DNA of 64,000 bases, from NCBI RefSeq assembly GCF_005938625.1, contig NZ_VCNJ01000006.1:1-64000 (forward strand), in the 5' to 3' direction. This DNA comes from Pseudomonas fluorescens. Its GTDB lineage: Bacteria > Pseudomonadota > Gammaproteobacteria > Pseudomonadales > Pseudomonadaceae. Numbering within the stretch: position 1 is the first letter of the stretch; each line of letters starts with the position of its first letter. The position numbers and the translations under genes are program-made. Under the pieces are notes generated by a model. The model worked only from the letters and a program-made list of their open reading frames with translations. It was not told where the DNA came from and ran no database searches. Below, piece by piece: positions 55,605 to 64,000 of this stretch.

Positions 55605-55640
55605 AAGGGTCTGGACGACTGAACGCCCAGACCCTTGGTT
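55605..55640. terminator. Terminator after purU
   Basis: GGGTCTGG (55608-55615) and CCAGACCC (55627-55634) form a stem with an 11-base loop. T-rich tails lie on both strands (TTGGTTTTTC on plus). Confidence 0.7.
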
Positions 55641-55662
55641 TTTCAAGCCTGTGTGAGTTCGA

Positions 55663-56511
55663 TCAGAACACCACAGTCTTGTTGCCGTGCACCAGCACGC
55701 GGTCTTCGAGGTGATAACGCAGGCCGCGCGCCAACACCATCTTCTCGACATCACGGCCGAAACGCACCATGTCTTCGATGCTGTCACTGTGGCTGACGCG
55801 GACCACGTCCTGCTCGATGATCGGGCCAGCGTCCAGCTCTTCGGTGACGTAATGGCAGGTCGCACCGATCAGCTTCACGCCACGCAGCGACGCCTGGTGG
55901 TACGGCTTGGCGCCAACGAACGACGGCAGGAAGCTGTGGTGAATGTTGATGACCTTGTGCGCGTATTCACGGCACATGTCCGGCGGCAGGATCTGCATGT
56001 AACGCGCCAGCACCACCACTTCGGCGTCGTGCTGTTTGACCAGGCGCGACACTTCGTCGAAGGCCGGTTGCTTGTCCTGCGGATTGACCGGGACATGGTA
56101 ATAAGGAATGCCGTGCCATTCGACCATGCTGCGCAGGTCATCGTGGTTGGAAATCACACAGGAGATTTCGCAATCCAGTTCATCGCTGTGCCAGCGGTGC
56201 AGCAAGTCAGCGAGGCAGTGAGATTCGCGGCTGGCCATCAGCACAACGCGTTTTTTCTGCTCGGTGTCGGTGATGCGCCAGTCCATCGAAAACTCTTCGG
56301 CGATCGGCGCAAACTTCTCGCGCAGAACTTCAATACCGAAAGGCAGCGAGTCGGCACGAATTTCGTGACGCATGAAGAACCAGCCCACTTGATTGTCCGA
56401 GTGGTGGCTCGCTTCGGTGATCCAACCGTTGTGGGCTGCCAGAAAATTACTGACTTTGGCAACAATGCCAACGCGGTCCGGGCAAGAAATCACCAGCCGA
56501 AAAGTGCGCAT
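55663..56511 (-). CDS. purU: Formyltetrahydrofolate deformylase
   Basis: PurU hydrolyses 10-formyl-tetrahydrofolate to formate and tetrahydrofolate, balancing one-carbon pools that GcvT feeds. The 282-residue protein has an N-terminal ACT domain (2-80) and a formyltransferase-like C-terminus with NIHHSFLPSF and DAGPIIEQD. The ATG at 56511 follows GGAG by 10 bases. It is divergent from mvaT, an arrangement I recall from P. aeruginosa. Confidence 0.95.
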   Translation of the reverse strand: MRTFRLVISCPDRVGIVAKVSNFLAAHNGWITEASHHSDNQVGWFFMRHEIRADSLPFGIEVLREKFAPIAEEFSMDWRITDTEQKKRVVLMASRESHCLADLLHRWHSDELDCEISCVISNHDDLRSMVEWHGIPYYHVPVNPQDKQPAFDEVSRLVKQHDAEVVVLARYMQILPPDMCREYAHKVINIHHSFLPSFVGAKPYHQASLRGVKLIGATCHYVTEELDAGPIIEQDVVRVSHSDSIEDMVRFGRDVEKMVLARGLRYHLEDRVLVHGNKTVVF

Positions 56512-56847
56512 GAGGGGGAAACTCCAGAACTTCGCAAAGGCCGCCATTCTAGCGGCTGCGGGGGAAAACTGCAGTATTCATCAGCGCTGGCACACGCCAG
56601 GCTCGGCGCTTCGGCTTTTCATTGGAGTCACCGTTAACCTGATCGCCCTCCTCGGCATCGCTTGATCAGCCAACTGTGAATATCTGTGATGACTGGATCA
56701 CACTATTTAACTGAATATTCAATAGCGGGCAGTTTCTCGTAACTAATTTAAATAAAAACTCCGGTTAAATGTTTACTTGATGAAACAGCCTGACTATTAT
56801 TGCGGCACTGTCCCCCTGCCATTCAGCACTCTACTAAGGTAGTAATC
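56512..56847. promoter_or_regulatory. Divergent spacer purU / mvaT
   Basis: This 336-base, A/T-rich gap holds both promoters. The mvaT promoter is visible at 56772-56800. The A/T-rich tracts (56690-56770) are plausible binding sites for MvaT itself, so autoregulation is possible. Confidence 0.55.
56772..56800 (+). promoter_or_regulatory. Sigma-70 promoter of mvaT
   Basis: TTTACT (56772-56777) and TATTAT (56795-56800) are 17 bases apart. Transcription would begin near 56807, 41 bases before the mvaT ATG. Confidence 0.7.
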
Positions 56848-57225
56848 ATGTCCTTGATCAACGAATACCGCGCCACCGAAGAAGCTATCAAAGAGCTGCA
56901 AGCTCGTTTGAAGAACCTGTCCCAAGACGACAAACTGCAAACCGAGCTGGAATTCGAAGGCAAACTGCGCACCCTGATGGGCGAATACTCCAAGTCCCTG
57001 CGTGACATCATCGCGCTGCTGGACCCAGAGTCGAAAACCAAAGCACCACGCGGCGGCGCAGTAAAAACTACCGGCACCAAGCGTGCTCGCAAAGTTAAAC
57101 AATACAAAAACCCGCACAACGGCGAAGTCATCGAAACCAAAGGTGGCAACCACAAAACTCTGAAAGAGTGGAAAGCCAAGTGGGGCGGCGACGTGGTTGA
57201 AGGCTGGGCTACCCTGCTGGGCTAA
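56848..57225 (+). CDS. mvaT: H-NS-like nucleoid protein MvaT
   Basis: MvaT is the xenogeneic silencer of Pseudomonas, binding A/T-rich DNA. The 125-residue protein has an N-terminal coiled-coil oligomerisation domain (1-60, MSLINEYRATEEAIKELQAR) and a C-terminal DNA-binding domain in which the GGNHKTLKEWK segment holds the minor-groove loop. The start is the ATG at 56848; the longer frame is not supported. Its neighbours purU and sbcB match the P. aeruginosa mvaT locus. Confidence 0.96.
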   Translation: MSLINEYRATEEAIKELQARLKNLSQDDKLQTELEFEGKLRTLMGEYSKSLRDIIALLDPESKTKAPRGGAVKTTGTKRARKVKQYKNPHNGEVIETKGGNHKTLKEWKAKWGGDVVEGWATLLG

Positions 57226-57256
57226 GCCGCAACACCTTCGCAGAGCGATCCGCGAA

Positions 57257-57290
57257 AAAACAAACGCCAGCGAATGCTGGCGTTTTTTTA
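57257..57290 (+). terminator. Terminator of mvaT
   Basis: AACGCCAGC and GCTGGCGTT form a stem with a 4-base loop ending in TTTTTTT; it may serve sbcB from the other side. Confidence 0.95.
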
Positions 57291-57322
57291 TGCCCGGCAT
57301 TTAAGCCCGGTCATGTTCGATT

Positions 57323-58753
57323 TCAAAGATTCAAACGTTTGCGCAATGCCTGGACATAATTCTGCCATTCATTGAGCACCTCACTCTGCATCGGCGTGGC
57401 ATTAAGCGACCATTGCTCGGCCGCCTCGGTAAAAGATTTCAAGGTATTGGGTGCGCCACATTCAGGCGCGGACAAGCGCTGCTGACAAAATATTCTCCAG
57501 CGCTCTTGCTCTTCGAAATTCAACGTCTCGGGAAAGTTACGTGCGCGATATCGAAAGAGTAATTCTGGCAAACGTTCGTCATCGAAAGGCCATTGCTCTT
57601 GCGCTAGTTGTGCCGGATCGGCGCTCCTCACTTGCTCACATAGACGCCGATCACGGTCACCGATAAATCCGTCGTACAACTGTTGTTCCGGATCCTCGCT
57701 CGGAATGAAATCTTCGCTGACATAAATCTCTGCAACTTTATCTTTCCAAACTTGCTGTGCGTCAGTTAGCCGCAGCGCACGCTGTTGATACAGCGCCATG
57801 TCCAGCCCCAGACGTTGCTGATCCTGCGCGCGCAAAACCGCAAGCGGCGCCACCACCGGGCAACGGTTGATGTGAATCAGCTTGAGCGGCACCGGCAACT
57901 CGCCTTCGAGCAAATCATCGCGACGCGTATACAAACGCTGGCGCAAGGTTTGCGCGTCAAGATCGAGCAACCCCTGTGGGTCAAGATGCAGGTCGCAGAC
58001 GATCAGGGCATTGCGGTTTTTCGGGTGCCAGGCCAGTGGCAGCACCACACCGACATAACTGCGCGCTGCCGAGAAACGCCCCGAGACATGCACCAGTGGC
58101 TGCAACAGACGAATCTGATCCATGACTTTTTGCTTGCTGCGCAACTGGAACAGCCAGTCATACAGTTTTGGCTGTTTCTCGCGGATCAGCCGGGCCAGGG
58201 CGATGGTCGCGCGAACATCCGACAGCGCCTCGTGGGCATGCCCGTGATCGATATTGTTCGCAGCTGTCAGGCGTTCGAGTTTGAGGGTGACCCGGCCTTC
58301 GTCATCGGTCGGCCAGACCAGTCCGTCAGGACGCAACGCATAGGCCGCGCGTACCACATCGATCAGATCCCAGCGGCTGTTGCCGCCCTGCCACTCTCGG
58401 GCGTAAGGGTCGAAGAAATTGCGATACAGGCTGTAACGAGTCATCTCGTCGTCGAAACGCAGCGTGTTGTAACCGGCGCCGCAGGTGCCGGGTGCCGCCA
58501 GTTGAGCGTGCACCCGCGTCATGAAGTCCGCTTCGCTCAAACCCTTTTCGGCGAGCTGGCTCGGGGTGATGCCGGTGATCGCGCACGCCGCCGGATGCGG
58601 CAGGATGTCTTCGCTGGGCTGGCAGTAGAGGTTGACCGGCTCGTCGATTTCGTTGAGCGCATGATCGGTGCGAATCCCGGCCACCTGCAACGGGCGATCG
58701 TTACGCGGATTGATGCCAGTGGTTTCGTAGTCGTACCAGAAGATTGAAGTCAC
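57323..58753 (-). CDS. sbcB: Exodeoxyribonuclease I
   Basis: ExoI degrades single-stranded DNA 3' to 5' in mismatch repair and recombination. The 476-residue protein has DEDD-type exonuclease motifs: FWYDYETTG (D8, E10) at the N-terminus, and GHAHEALSDVRATIALA for the later acids. The C-terminal SH3-like and helical domains give the usual length. It is convergent with mvaT. Confidence 0.95.
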   Translation of the reverse strand: MTSIFWYDYETTGINPRNDRPLQVAGIRTDHALNEIDEPVNLYCQPSEDILPHPAACAITGITPSQLAEKGLSEADFMTRVHAQLAAPGTCGAGYNTLRFDDEMTRYSLYRNFFDPYAREWQGGNSRWDLIDVVRAAYALRPDGLVWPTDDEGRVTLKLERLTAANNIDHGHAHEALSDVRATIALARLIREKQPKLYDWLFQLRSKQKVMDQIRLLQPLVHVSGRFSAARSYVGVVLPLAWHPKNRNALIVCDLHLDPQGLLDLDAQTLRQRLYTRRDDLLEGELPVPLKLIHINRCPVVAPLAVLRAQDQQRLGLDMALYQQRALRLTDAQQVWKDKVAEIYVSEDFIPSEDPEQQLYDGFIGDRDRRLCEQVRSADPAQLAQEQWPFDDERLPELLFRYRARNFPETLNFEEQERWRIFCQQRLSAPECGAPNTLKSFTEAAEQWSLNATPMQSEVLNEWQNYVQALRKRLNL

Positions 58754-58934
58754 GGGCGGTTCCTGAACTGAAGATCGGCGAAGTCTAGGCGTTCAACCGC
58801 GCTCGCGGCCAGCCTTGAAACATTCAAACACCGTGTGTCACTCGCCGTGCAATACATAGTTATGTCGTTTTCCCCCGAGAGGCTGCTAGCATCGGCCTCA
58901 CTTGCACCCCGAACAGGCGAACATCAGGTAGCCC

Positions 58935-59660
58935 ATGCCCGAGCCCACAGCACCGCCAAGGAAAGCACCGCTGGCCCCGCCGCTGGATACGCGGCATCAG
59001 GTCGAAACACCGGAGGGCATCGACCTGCCGTTGCGTCCCGCCGGGTTGATGGTGCGTGCCGTAGCCTTTGCGGTCGATCTGGGTATTCGCGGCGTGATCA
59101 TGGGCGTGCTGTTCATCGCTTTGGCGTTTCTCGGCAAACTGGGCCTCGGTCTTGGTTCGCTGCTGCTGTTTGCGATCAGTTGGTGGTACATGGTGCTGTT
59201 CGAAGTGCTGCGTCAGGGTCGCTCGCCGGGTAAACAGTGGATGGGCCTACGCGTGGTGCACGACGACGGCACACCGATTGGCTGGTCGGCCTCGCTGCTG
59301 CGCAACCTGCTGCGTTTTGTCGATCTGCTGCCCTTCGGCTACTTCCTCGGCACCCTCAGTTGCCTGCAACACCCGGCCTTCAAACGCCTCGGCGACATCG
59401 CCGCCGGCACACTGGTGGTCTACAGCGAGCGCCCGCTGAGCCGTCCGCAATTGCCTGATGCCGAACCACGGCGCTCGCCCGTCCCCCTTACGCTCGCAGA
59501 ACAACGCGCCGTGCTGGGCTTTGCCGAGCGCCAAGGTGATTTATCGCCAGCGCGGGTCAATGAACTGGCGGCGCTGCTCGCCCAGCCTCTGCATATTTCT
59601 GCTCCCAAAGCTGTCGCTGAACTCAACGGCATCGCTCGTGGTTTGTTGGGCCCGACATGA
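58935..59660 (+). CDS. RDD family membrane protein of the MoxR cluster
   Basis: This 241-residue protein has an RDD domain in the first 160 residues, with hydrophobic segments at about 38-58, 60-88 and 120-145, followed by a cytoplasmic C-terminal tail of about 80 residues. It is the first gene of the overlapping series and shares ATGA with the SpoIIM-like gene. Its transport or structural role is unknown. Confidence 0.85.
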   Translation: MPEPTAPPRKAPLAPPLDTRHQVETPEGIDLPLRPAGLMVRAVAFAVDLGIRGVIMGVLFIALAFLGKLGLGLGSLLLFAISWWYMVLFEVLRQGRSPGKQWMGLRVVHDDGTPIGWSASLLRNLLRFVDLLPFGYFLGTLSCLQHPAFKRLGDIAAGTLVVYSERPLSRPQLPDAEPRRSPVPLTLAEQRAVLGFAERQGDLSPARVNELAALLAQPLHISAPKAVAELNGIARGLLGPT

Positions 59661-60634
59661 AGCAAAGCCTCTTCGAAAGTCGCCACAAGGCCGAATGGGA
59701 GCGTTTTGCGCTGGCCCTCGAACGCCTTGAGCGTGGCAAGGACACCTCGCAAGTCGGCGGCTTCCCCAGGGCCTATCGACGGCTTTGCCAACATCTGGCG
59801 CTGGCTCAGGAGCGTGGTTACAGCAGCTTCCTCATTGATTCGCTGCAACAACAAGTACTGCGCGGCCATCAACAACTGTATCGCCATCGCAGCCGACTCG
59901 GCGCCGATCTGCTGAGTTTCATCCTCGCCGACTTCCCCAGACTGGTTCGTGCCGAGTGGCCTTTTGTGCTGGTCGCCAGCCTGCTGTTCTTTGGCAGCCT
60001 GATCGGCGTCGGCATGCTGGTGTATGTGTTTCCCGAACTGGTCTACAACCTGATCCCCGCCGATCAGGTGCGTGAGATGCAAGGCATGTACGATCCGGTC
60101 GCCGGTCACCTCGGGCGCCCCGCCGAACGCGCGGCCAGCGAAGACTGGGTGATGTTCGGTTACTACGTGATGCACAACATCGGCATTGCCTTTCAGACCT
60201 TCGCCAGCGGCTTGTTGCTGGGCGTGGGCAGTGCGTTCTTTCTGCTCTACAACGGCATGGTCATCGGCGCGGTGGCCGGGCACCTGAGCGAGATCGGTTT
60301 CGGCCAGACCTTCTGGTCGTTCGTTATCGCCCACGGCGCCTTTGAACTCACCGCCATTGCCCTCGCCGGCGCGGCCGGCCTGGAACTCGGCTGGGCGTTG
60401 ATCGCGCCCGCACGGCTGACCCGCAGCGAAGCGCTGAAACGGGCGGCGCGCAAAAGTGTGCTGCTGGTGTGCGGCGTGATGTTGTTCCTGCTGATTGCTG
60501 CGTTTATCGAAGCCTACTGGTCATCGAAAACCAGCGTCACGCCACTGACCAAATATCTGGTCGGCGCCGGGCTTTGGGCATTGGTCGCGGTCTATCTGTT
60601 GTTCGCCGGAAGGACCCGCCATGCGCCTGAGTGA
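59657..60634 (+). CDS. SpoIIM-family membrane protein
   Basis: This 325-residue protein has a soluble N-terminal region (1-95), then a stage II sporulation protein M-like membrane domain of about five segments (starting near 98-125) and a central FASGLLLGVGSAFFLLYNGM. Pseudomonas does not sporulate, so the name reflects the domain only. It overlaps the preceding gene by 4 bases and the following one by 14. Confidence 0.87.
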   Translation: MKQSLFESRHKAEWERFALALERLERGKDTSQVGGFPRAYRRLCQHLALAQERGYSSFLIDSLQQQVLRGHQQLYRHRSRLGADLLSFILADFPRLVRAEWPFVLVASLLFFGSLIGVGMLVYVFPELVYNLIPADQVREMQGMYDPVAGHLGRPAERAASEDWVMFGYYVMHNIGIAFQTFASGLLLGVGSAFFLLYNGMVIGAVAGHLSEIGFGQTFWSFVIAHGAFELTAIALAGAAGLELGWALIAPARLTRSEALKRAARKSVLLVCGVMLFLLIAAFIEAYWSSKTSVTPLTKYLVGAGLWALVAVYLLFAGRTRHAPE

Positions 60635-62168
60635 CGCCACCGTGGTGATCCGCCCGCGCACGACCTGGGAAGCCATGGACCTCGGCGTGCTGATGAGCCA
60701 GCAACATCGGCGGCTGCTGATGACCAGTTGGGCGATCGTCACCCTGCCGCTGTTCGCCTTGCTCAGCCTGTTGCTGTGGGACTCGCCGTCACTGGCGGTG
60801 TTTATCTTCTGGTGGCTGAAACCGGCGTACGAACGCCTGCCGCTGTACATCCTGTCGAAAGCGCTGTTTGGCGAAACGCCGACGCTCAAACAAGCCTTGC
60901 GCGAATGGCCGCGCCTGCTCAAACCGCAACTGCTGGCCAGCCTGACCTGGCGCCGCCTGAGTTTGAGCCGCAGCTTTCTGCTGCCGGTGGTGCAACTCGA
61001 AGGCCTCGACGGCAATGCCCGGCAACAACGCCTGCAGGTTCTGCTGCAACGCAACGCCGGCGCCGCGCAATGGCTGACCATCATCGGCGTGCACCTGGAG
61101 AGCGCATTGTGGATCGGCCTGATGGTGCTGTTCTACATGCTGTTGCCACAGCAAATCGAAACGGATTGGGACTGGCAGTCGCTGATATTCGCGGCGGATC
61201 ACGATTGGCGCTGGCTCGAACACCTGACCAATGTTTTCTATGCGCTGGTGCTGGTGGTGTGGGAACCGATTTACGTCGCCTGTGGCTTCAGCCTTTATCT
61301 GAACCGCCGCACACAGCTGGAAGCATGGGATATCGAGCTGGTGTTCCGCCGCCTGCGTCAGCGCCTGAACAACAGTGTGTTGGGGTTGCTGCTGGCGGTC
61401 TGTCTGGTGCTGCCGAATGTGCCTTCAGCGTGGGCAGCCGAGCCTGATGACAGTCCACAGGCAGCGCGACTGTTGAATCAGCCGCTCACCAGTCAGGCAT
61501 CCCGGGACAGCATCAAGGCGTTGCTCGAACAACCGCCGTTCAAGAACAAGGAATCCGTCACCCGCTATCGCTTCGGCGAAGACCCGGCGAAACCTGCCGA
61601 AGCGCAAACACCGGGTGAAGCACCACAGTGGCTGAAAACCCTGCTGGGCTGGCTCGACGGGCAACACCTCAATCTGCTGGCGAAGATCATTGAAGTGTTG
61701 TTGTGGGGCGCGGTCCTGGCAGCAATCGGCTGGCTGCTCTGGCGTTATCGCGAGTTTCTGCAAGCCTTCGTCAGCCGCCGTCCGAGGCTGCCTGCCAAGG
61801 CGAAACGAGCGTTGCCACAACAGGCCTTCGGTCTGGACTTGAACCGCGACACCTTGCCTGACGACATCGCTGCCAGCGCCGAACAACTGTGGCAAAGCCA
61901 ACCCCGCGCAGCGTTGGGCCTGCTCTATCGAGGGCTGCTCAGCCATCTGCTTCACGATTTCGATCTGACCCTGAAGCCCGCCGACACCGAACTCCAGGTG
62001 CTCGCGCAAGTCGAGCAATTACAACGTCCCGAACTGCTCGCCTTCAGCCGCAGCCTGACCGTCCACTGGCAGAACATGGCTTACGGTCATCGCGTACCGG
62101 CGGCGCCTCTGCAGCGGGAATTGTGTGATGGCTGGCGCGCCTTGTTCGGCCCCGGAGCCGTCCGATGA
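60621..62168 (+). CDS. DUF4129-domain membrane protein
   Basis: This 515-residue protein has several membrane segments in its first half (about 37-60, 155-175, 205-225, 250-275) and a hydrophilic linker (275-340). Another segment lies at about 355-375, and the C-terminal DUF4129-like domain (400-515) contains ALGLLYRGLLSHLL. Such domains are often found with transglutaminase or MoxR systems. The 14-base and 4-base overlaps with its neighbours show strict co-translation. Confidence 0.82.
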   Translation: MRLSDATVVIRPRTTWEAMDLGVLMSQQHRRLLMTSWAIVTLPLFALLSLLLWDSPSLAVFIFWWLKPAYERLPLYILSKALFGETPTLKQALREWPRLLKPQLLASLTWRRLSLSRSFLLPVVQLEGLDGNARQQRLQVLLQRNAGAAQWLTIIGVHLESALWIGLMVLFYMLLPQQIETDWDWQSLIFAADHDWRWLEHLTNVFYALVLVVWEPIYVACGFSLYLNRRTQLEAWDIELVFRRLRQRLNNSVLGLLLAVCLVLPNVPSAWAAEPDDSPQAARLLNQPLTSQASRDSIKALLEQPPFKNKESVTRYRFGEDPAKPAEAQTPGEAPQWLKTLLGWLDGQHLNLLAKIIEVLLWGAVLAAIGWLLWRYREFLQAFVSRRPRLPAKAKRALPQQAFGLDLNRDTLPDDIAASAEQLWQSQPRAALGLLYRGLLSHLLHDFDLTLKPADTELQVLAQVEQLQRPELLAFSRSLTVHWQNMAYGHRVPAAPLQRELCDGWRALFGPGAVR

Positions 62169-63324
62169 ATCGCCGCACGGGGTGGTCGGTCGCTGCGTTG
62201 GTCGCTCTGCTGCTGGGCGCGTTGAGCATTTTCCTCTACCTCAAGGCCACGCCTTATCAGGAAGAAATCGATCACGGCCCTGCGCCTGCCGTGCAAGCCA
62301 ATCCTTATCTGGCAGCCGAGCTGTTTTTGCGCGAACGCGGCCTGAATGTCGGCCATGCCGAAAGCCTCGTGGTGCTCCCCGACATTGATCCTCGCCGTCA
62401 TACATTGCTGCTGTTCAACGACCGCTCGCACATGACCCCGCGTCAGGTCGATCAGGTATTGAACTGGGCACGGGCCGGCGGGCGACTGGTGTTCGTCGCC
62501 GAATCGCTGTGGGATGAGCAGACGAAGCAGAGCAACGACCTGTTGCTCGACCGGGTGCAACTGCATCAATCCCTGAGCAAGGATCTGAAAGACTTGCCTG
62601 CAGACGTCGAACCAGAACGCTTTCCGAAACTGACCCGACTCTATCTGGAAGACGAAGACGCACCGGCCTACGCCGGCTTCGACACCGATTTCCATCTCGA
62701 CGACCCGAAGAATCTGGCGCAAGCCTGGGCCAACAGCGCCAAGGCCACGCACATGATGCAACTGCCCTACAGCCTCGGCTCGATCACCGTGGTCACCGAT
62801 GCCGAATTGTGGAAGAACAAGAGCATCAGCCAATACGACAACGCCTGGCTGCTCTGGTATTTGAGTGCCGACACCGACGTGACCTTGATCTACAACACCG
62901 CGCACGATGGCCTGTTGACCTTGCTCTGGCGCTACTTCCCGCAAGCCATCGTTGCCCTGCTGGCGTTGATTGGTCTGTGGCTGTGGCATGTCGGTGTGCG
63001 CCACGGTCCACTTCAGATGCCGGCCCCGCGCGGGCGGCGACAGTTGCAGGAACACCTGCGCGCCAGCGCCGATTTCCTGTTGCGCCACAACGGCCAGCAG
63101 GCGCTGCTGCAAGCCCTGCAACAGGATGTACTGCGCCGCGCCCGCCGCCGCCATCCCGGCTTTGATCAATTGAACGTTGCCGAACAATGGCTGGCATTGT
63201 CGCGCCTGACCCGGCAATCCACCCGCGCTATCAGCCAGGCCTTGAGCCCGGTGCCGAACCGGCGGATCTCCAGCGCCGATTTCTGCCGCCAGGTCGCCCA
63301 CCTGCAAACCTTGAGGAACACGCT

Positions 63325-63328
<4 letters not shown>
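62165..63328 (+). CDS. DUF4350-domain protein
   Basis: This 387-residue protein has an N-terminal membrane segment (about 7-27), a soluble domain (40-260) with [20 protein letters not shown], a second segment (about 257-277) and a cytoplasmic C-terminal helical region (290-387). The placement fits a periplasmic sensing or scaffold domain. The family has no known activity. It overlaps both neighbours by 4 bases. Confidence 0.82.

Positions 63329-64000
<672 letters not shown>

Noticed and set aside
56393..56665. 90-codon plus-strand frame overlapping the 5' end of purU
   Set aside because: Mostly antisense to purU, with no ribosome binding site; the hydrophobic tail appears to be chance.

Overview
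The window is about 64 kb of GC-rich, gene-dense chromosome from a Pseudomonas, most likely of the P. fluorescens group. The support is an arcDABC arginine deiminase operon, an OprD porin close to the P. aeruginosa protein, MvaT, a GcsR-type regulator with a glycine cleavage cluster, a tol-pal operon, and many copies of the two short palindromic repeat (REP) families typical of fluorescent pseudomonads. Nothing here looks plasmid-like, phage-like or transposon-borne. The species assignment is inferred from recalled gene order and protein similarity.

Layout. 44-8079: alkA and a first arcD on the minus strand, then a second, divergent arcD followed by arcA, arcB, arcC and a small DUF5064 gene. 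Arginine or ornithine is exchanged, arginine is split to citrulline and then carbamoyl phosphate, and ATP is made by ArcC. 8342-16331: gcsR, then gcvH, gcvP, sdaA and gcvT. A complete enhancer, IHF site and sigma-54 promoter can be read between gcsR and gcvH. 16332-18674: a cold-shock gene with a long leader, an RDD membrane protein and nadA. 18946-20425: tRNA-Lys(TTT), queC and queE. 20592-25972: cpoB, pal, tolB, tolA, tolR, tolQ and ybgC (cell-envelope constriction and outer-membrane integrity). 26100-31544: ruvB, ruvA, ruvC, yebC, aspS and an FmdB-type zinc ribbon. 31677-36551: a ribbon-helix-helix protein, Dps, a membrane-tethered cold-shock-domain protein, slyX, a HIT protein and oprD.

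At about 36.6 kb the gene order switches, in P. aeruginosa terms, from the PA096x block to the PA439x/440x block: mscS-type channel, yajQ, panE, a sensor kinase, a PduO-type adenosyltransferase, a Nudix-ThiE fusion, a GST, argJ, secA and dciA (36.7-48.6 kb). It is followed by a HerA-like ATPase, a PctA-type amino-acid chemoreceptor, and an overlapping glycosyltransferase/deacetylase/flippase-like trio (52.5-55.4 kb). Then come purU, mvaT and sbcB. The window ends in a tightly overlapping, poorly characterised RDD-SpoIIM-DUF4129-DUF4350-MoxR operon cut by the right edge.

Points most worth a second look are the gcv enhancer/IHF/sigma-54 region, the divergent arcD duplication with alkA coupled to one copy, the membrane-anchored cold-shock protein, the glycolipid-like trio, the MoxR cluster, and an intact tRNA-Lys site of the kind used by integrative elements.
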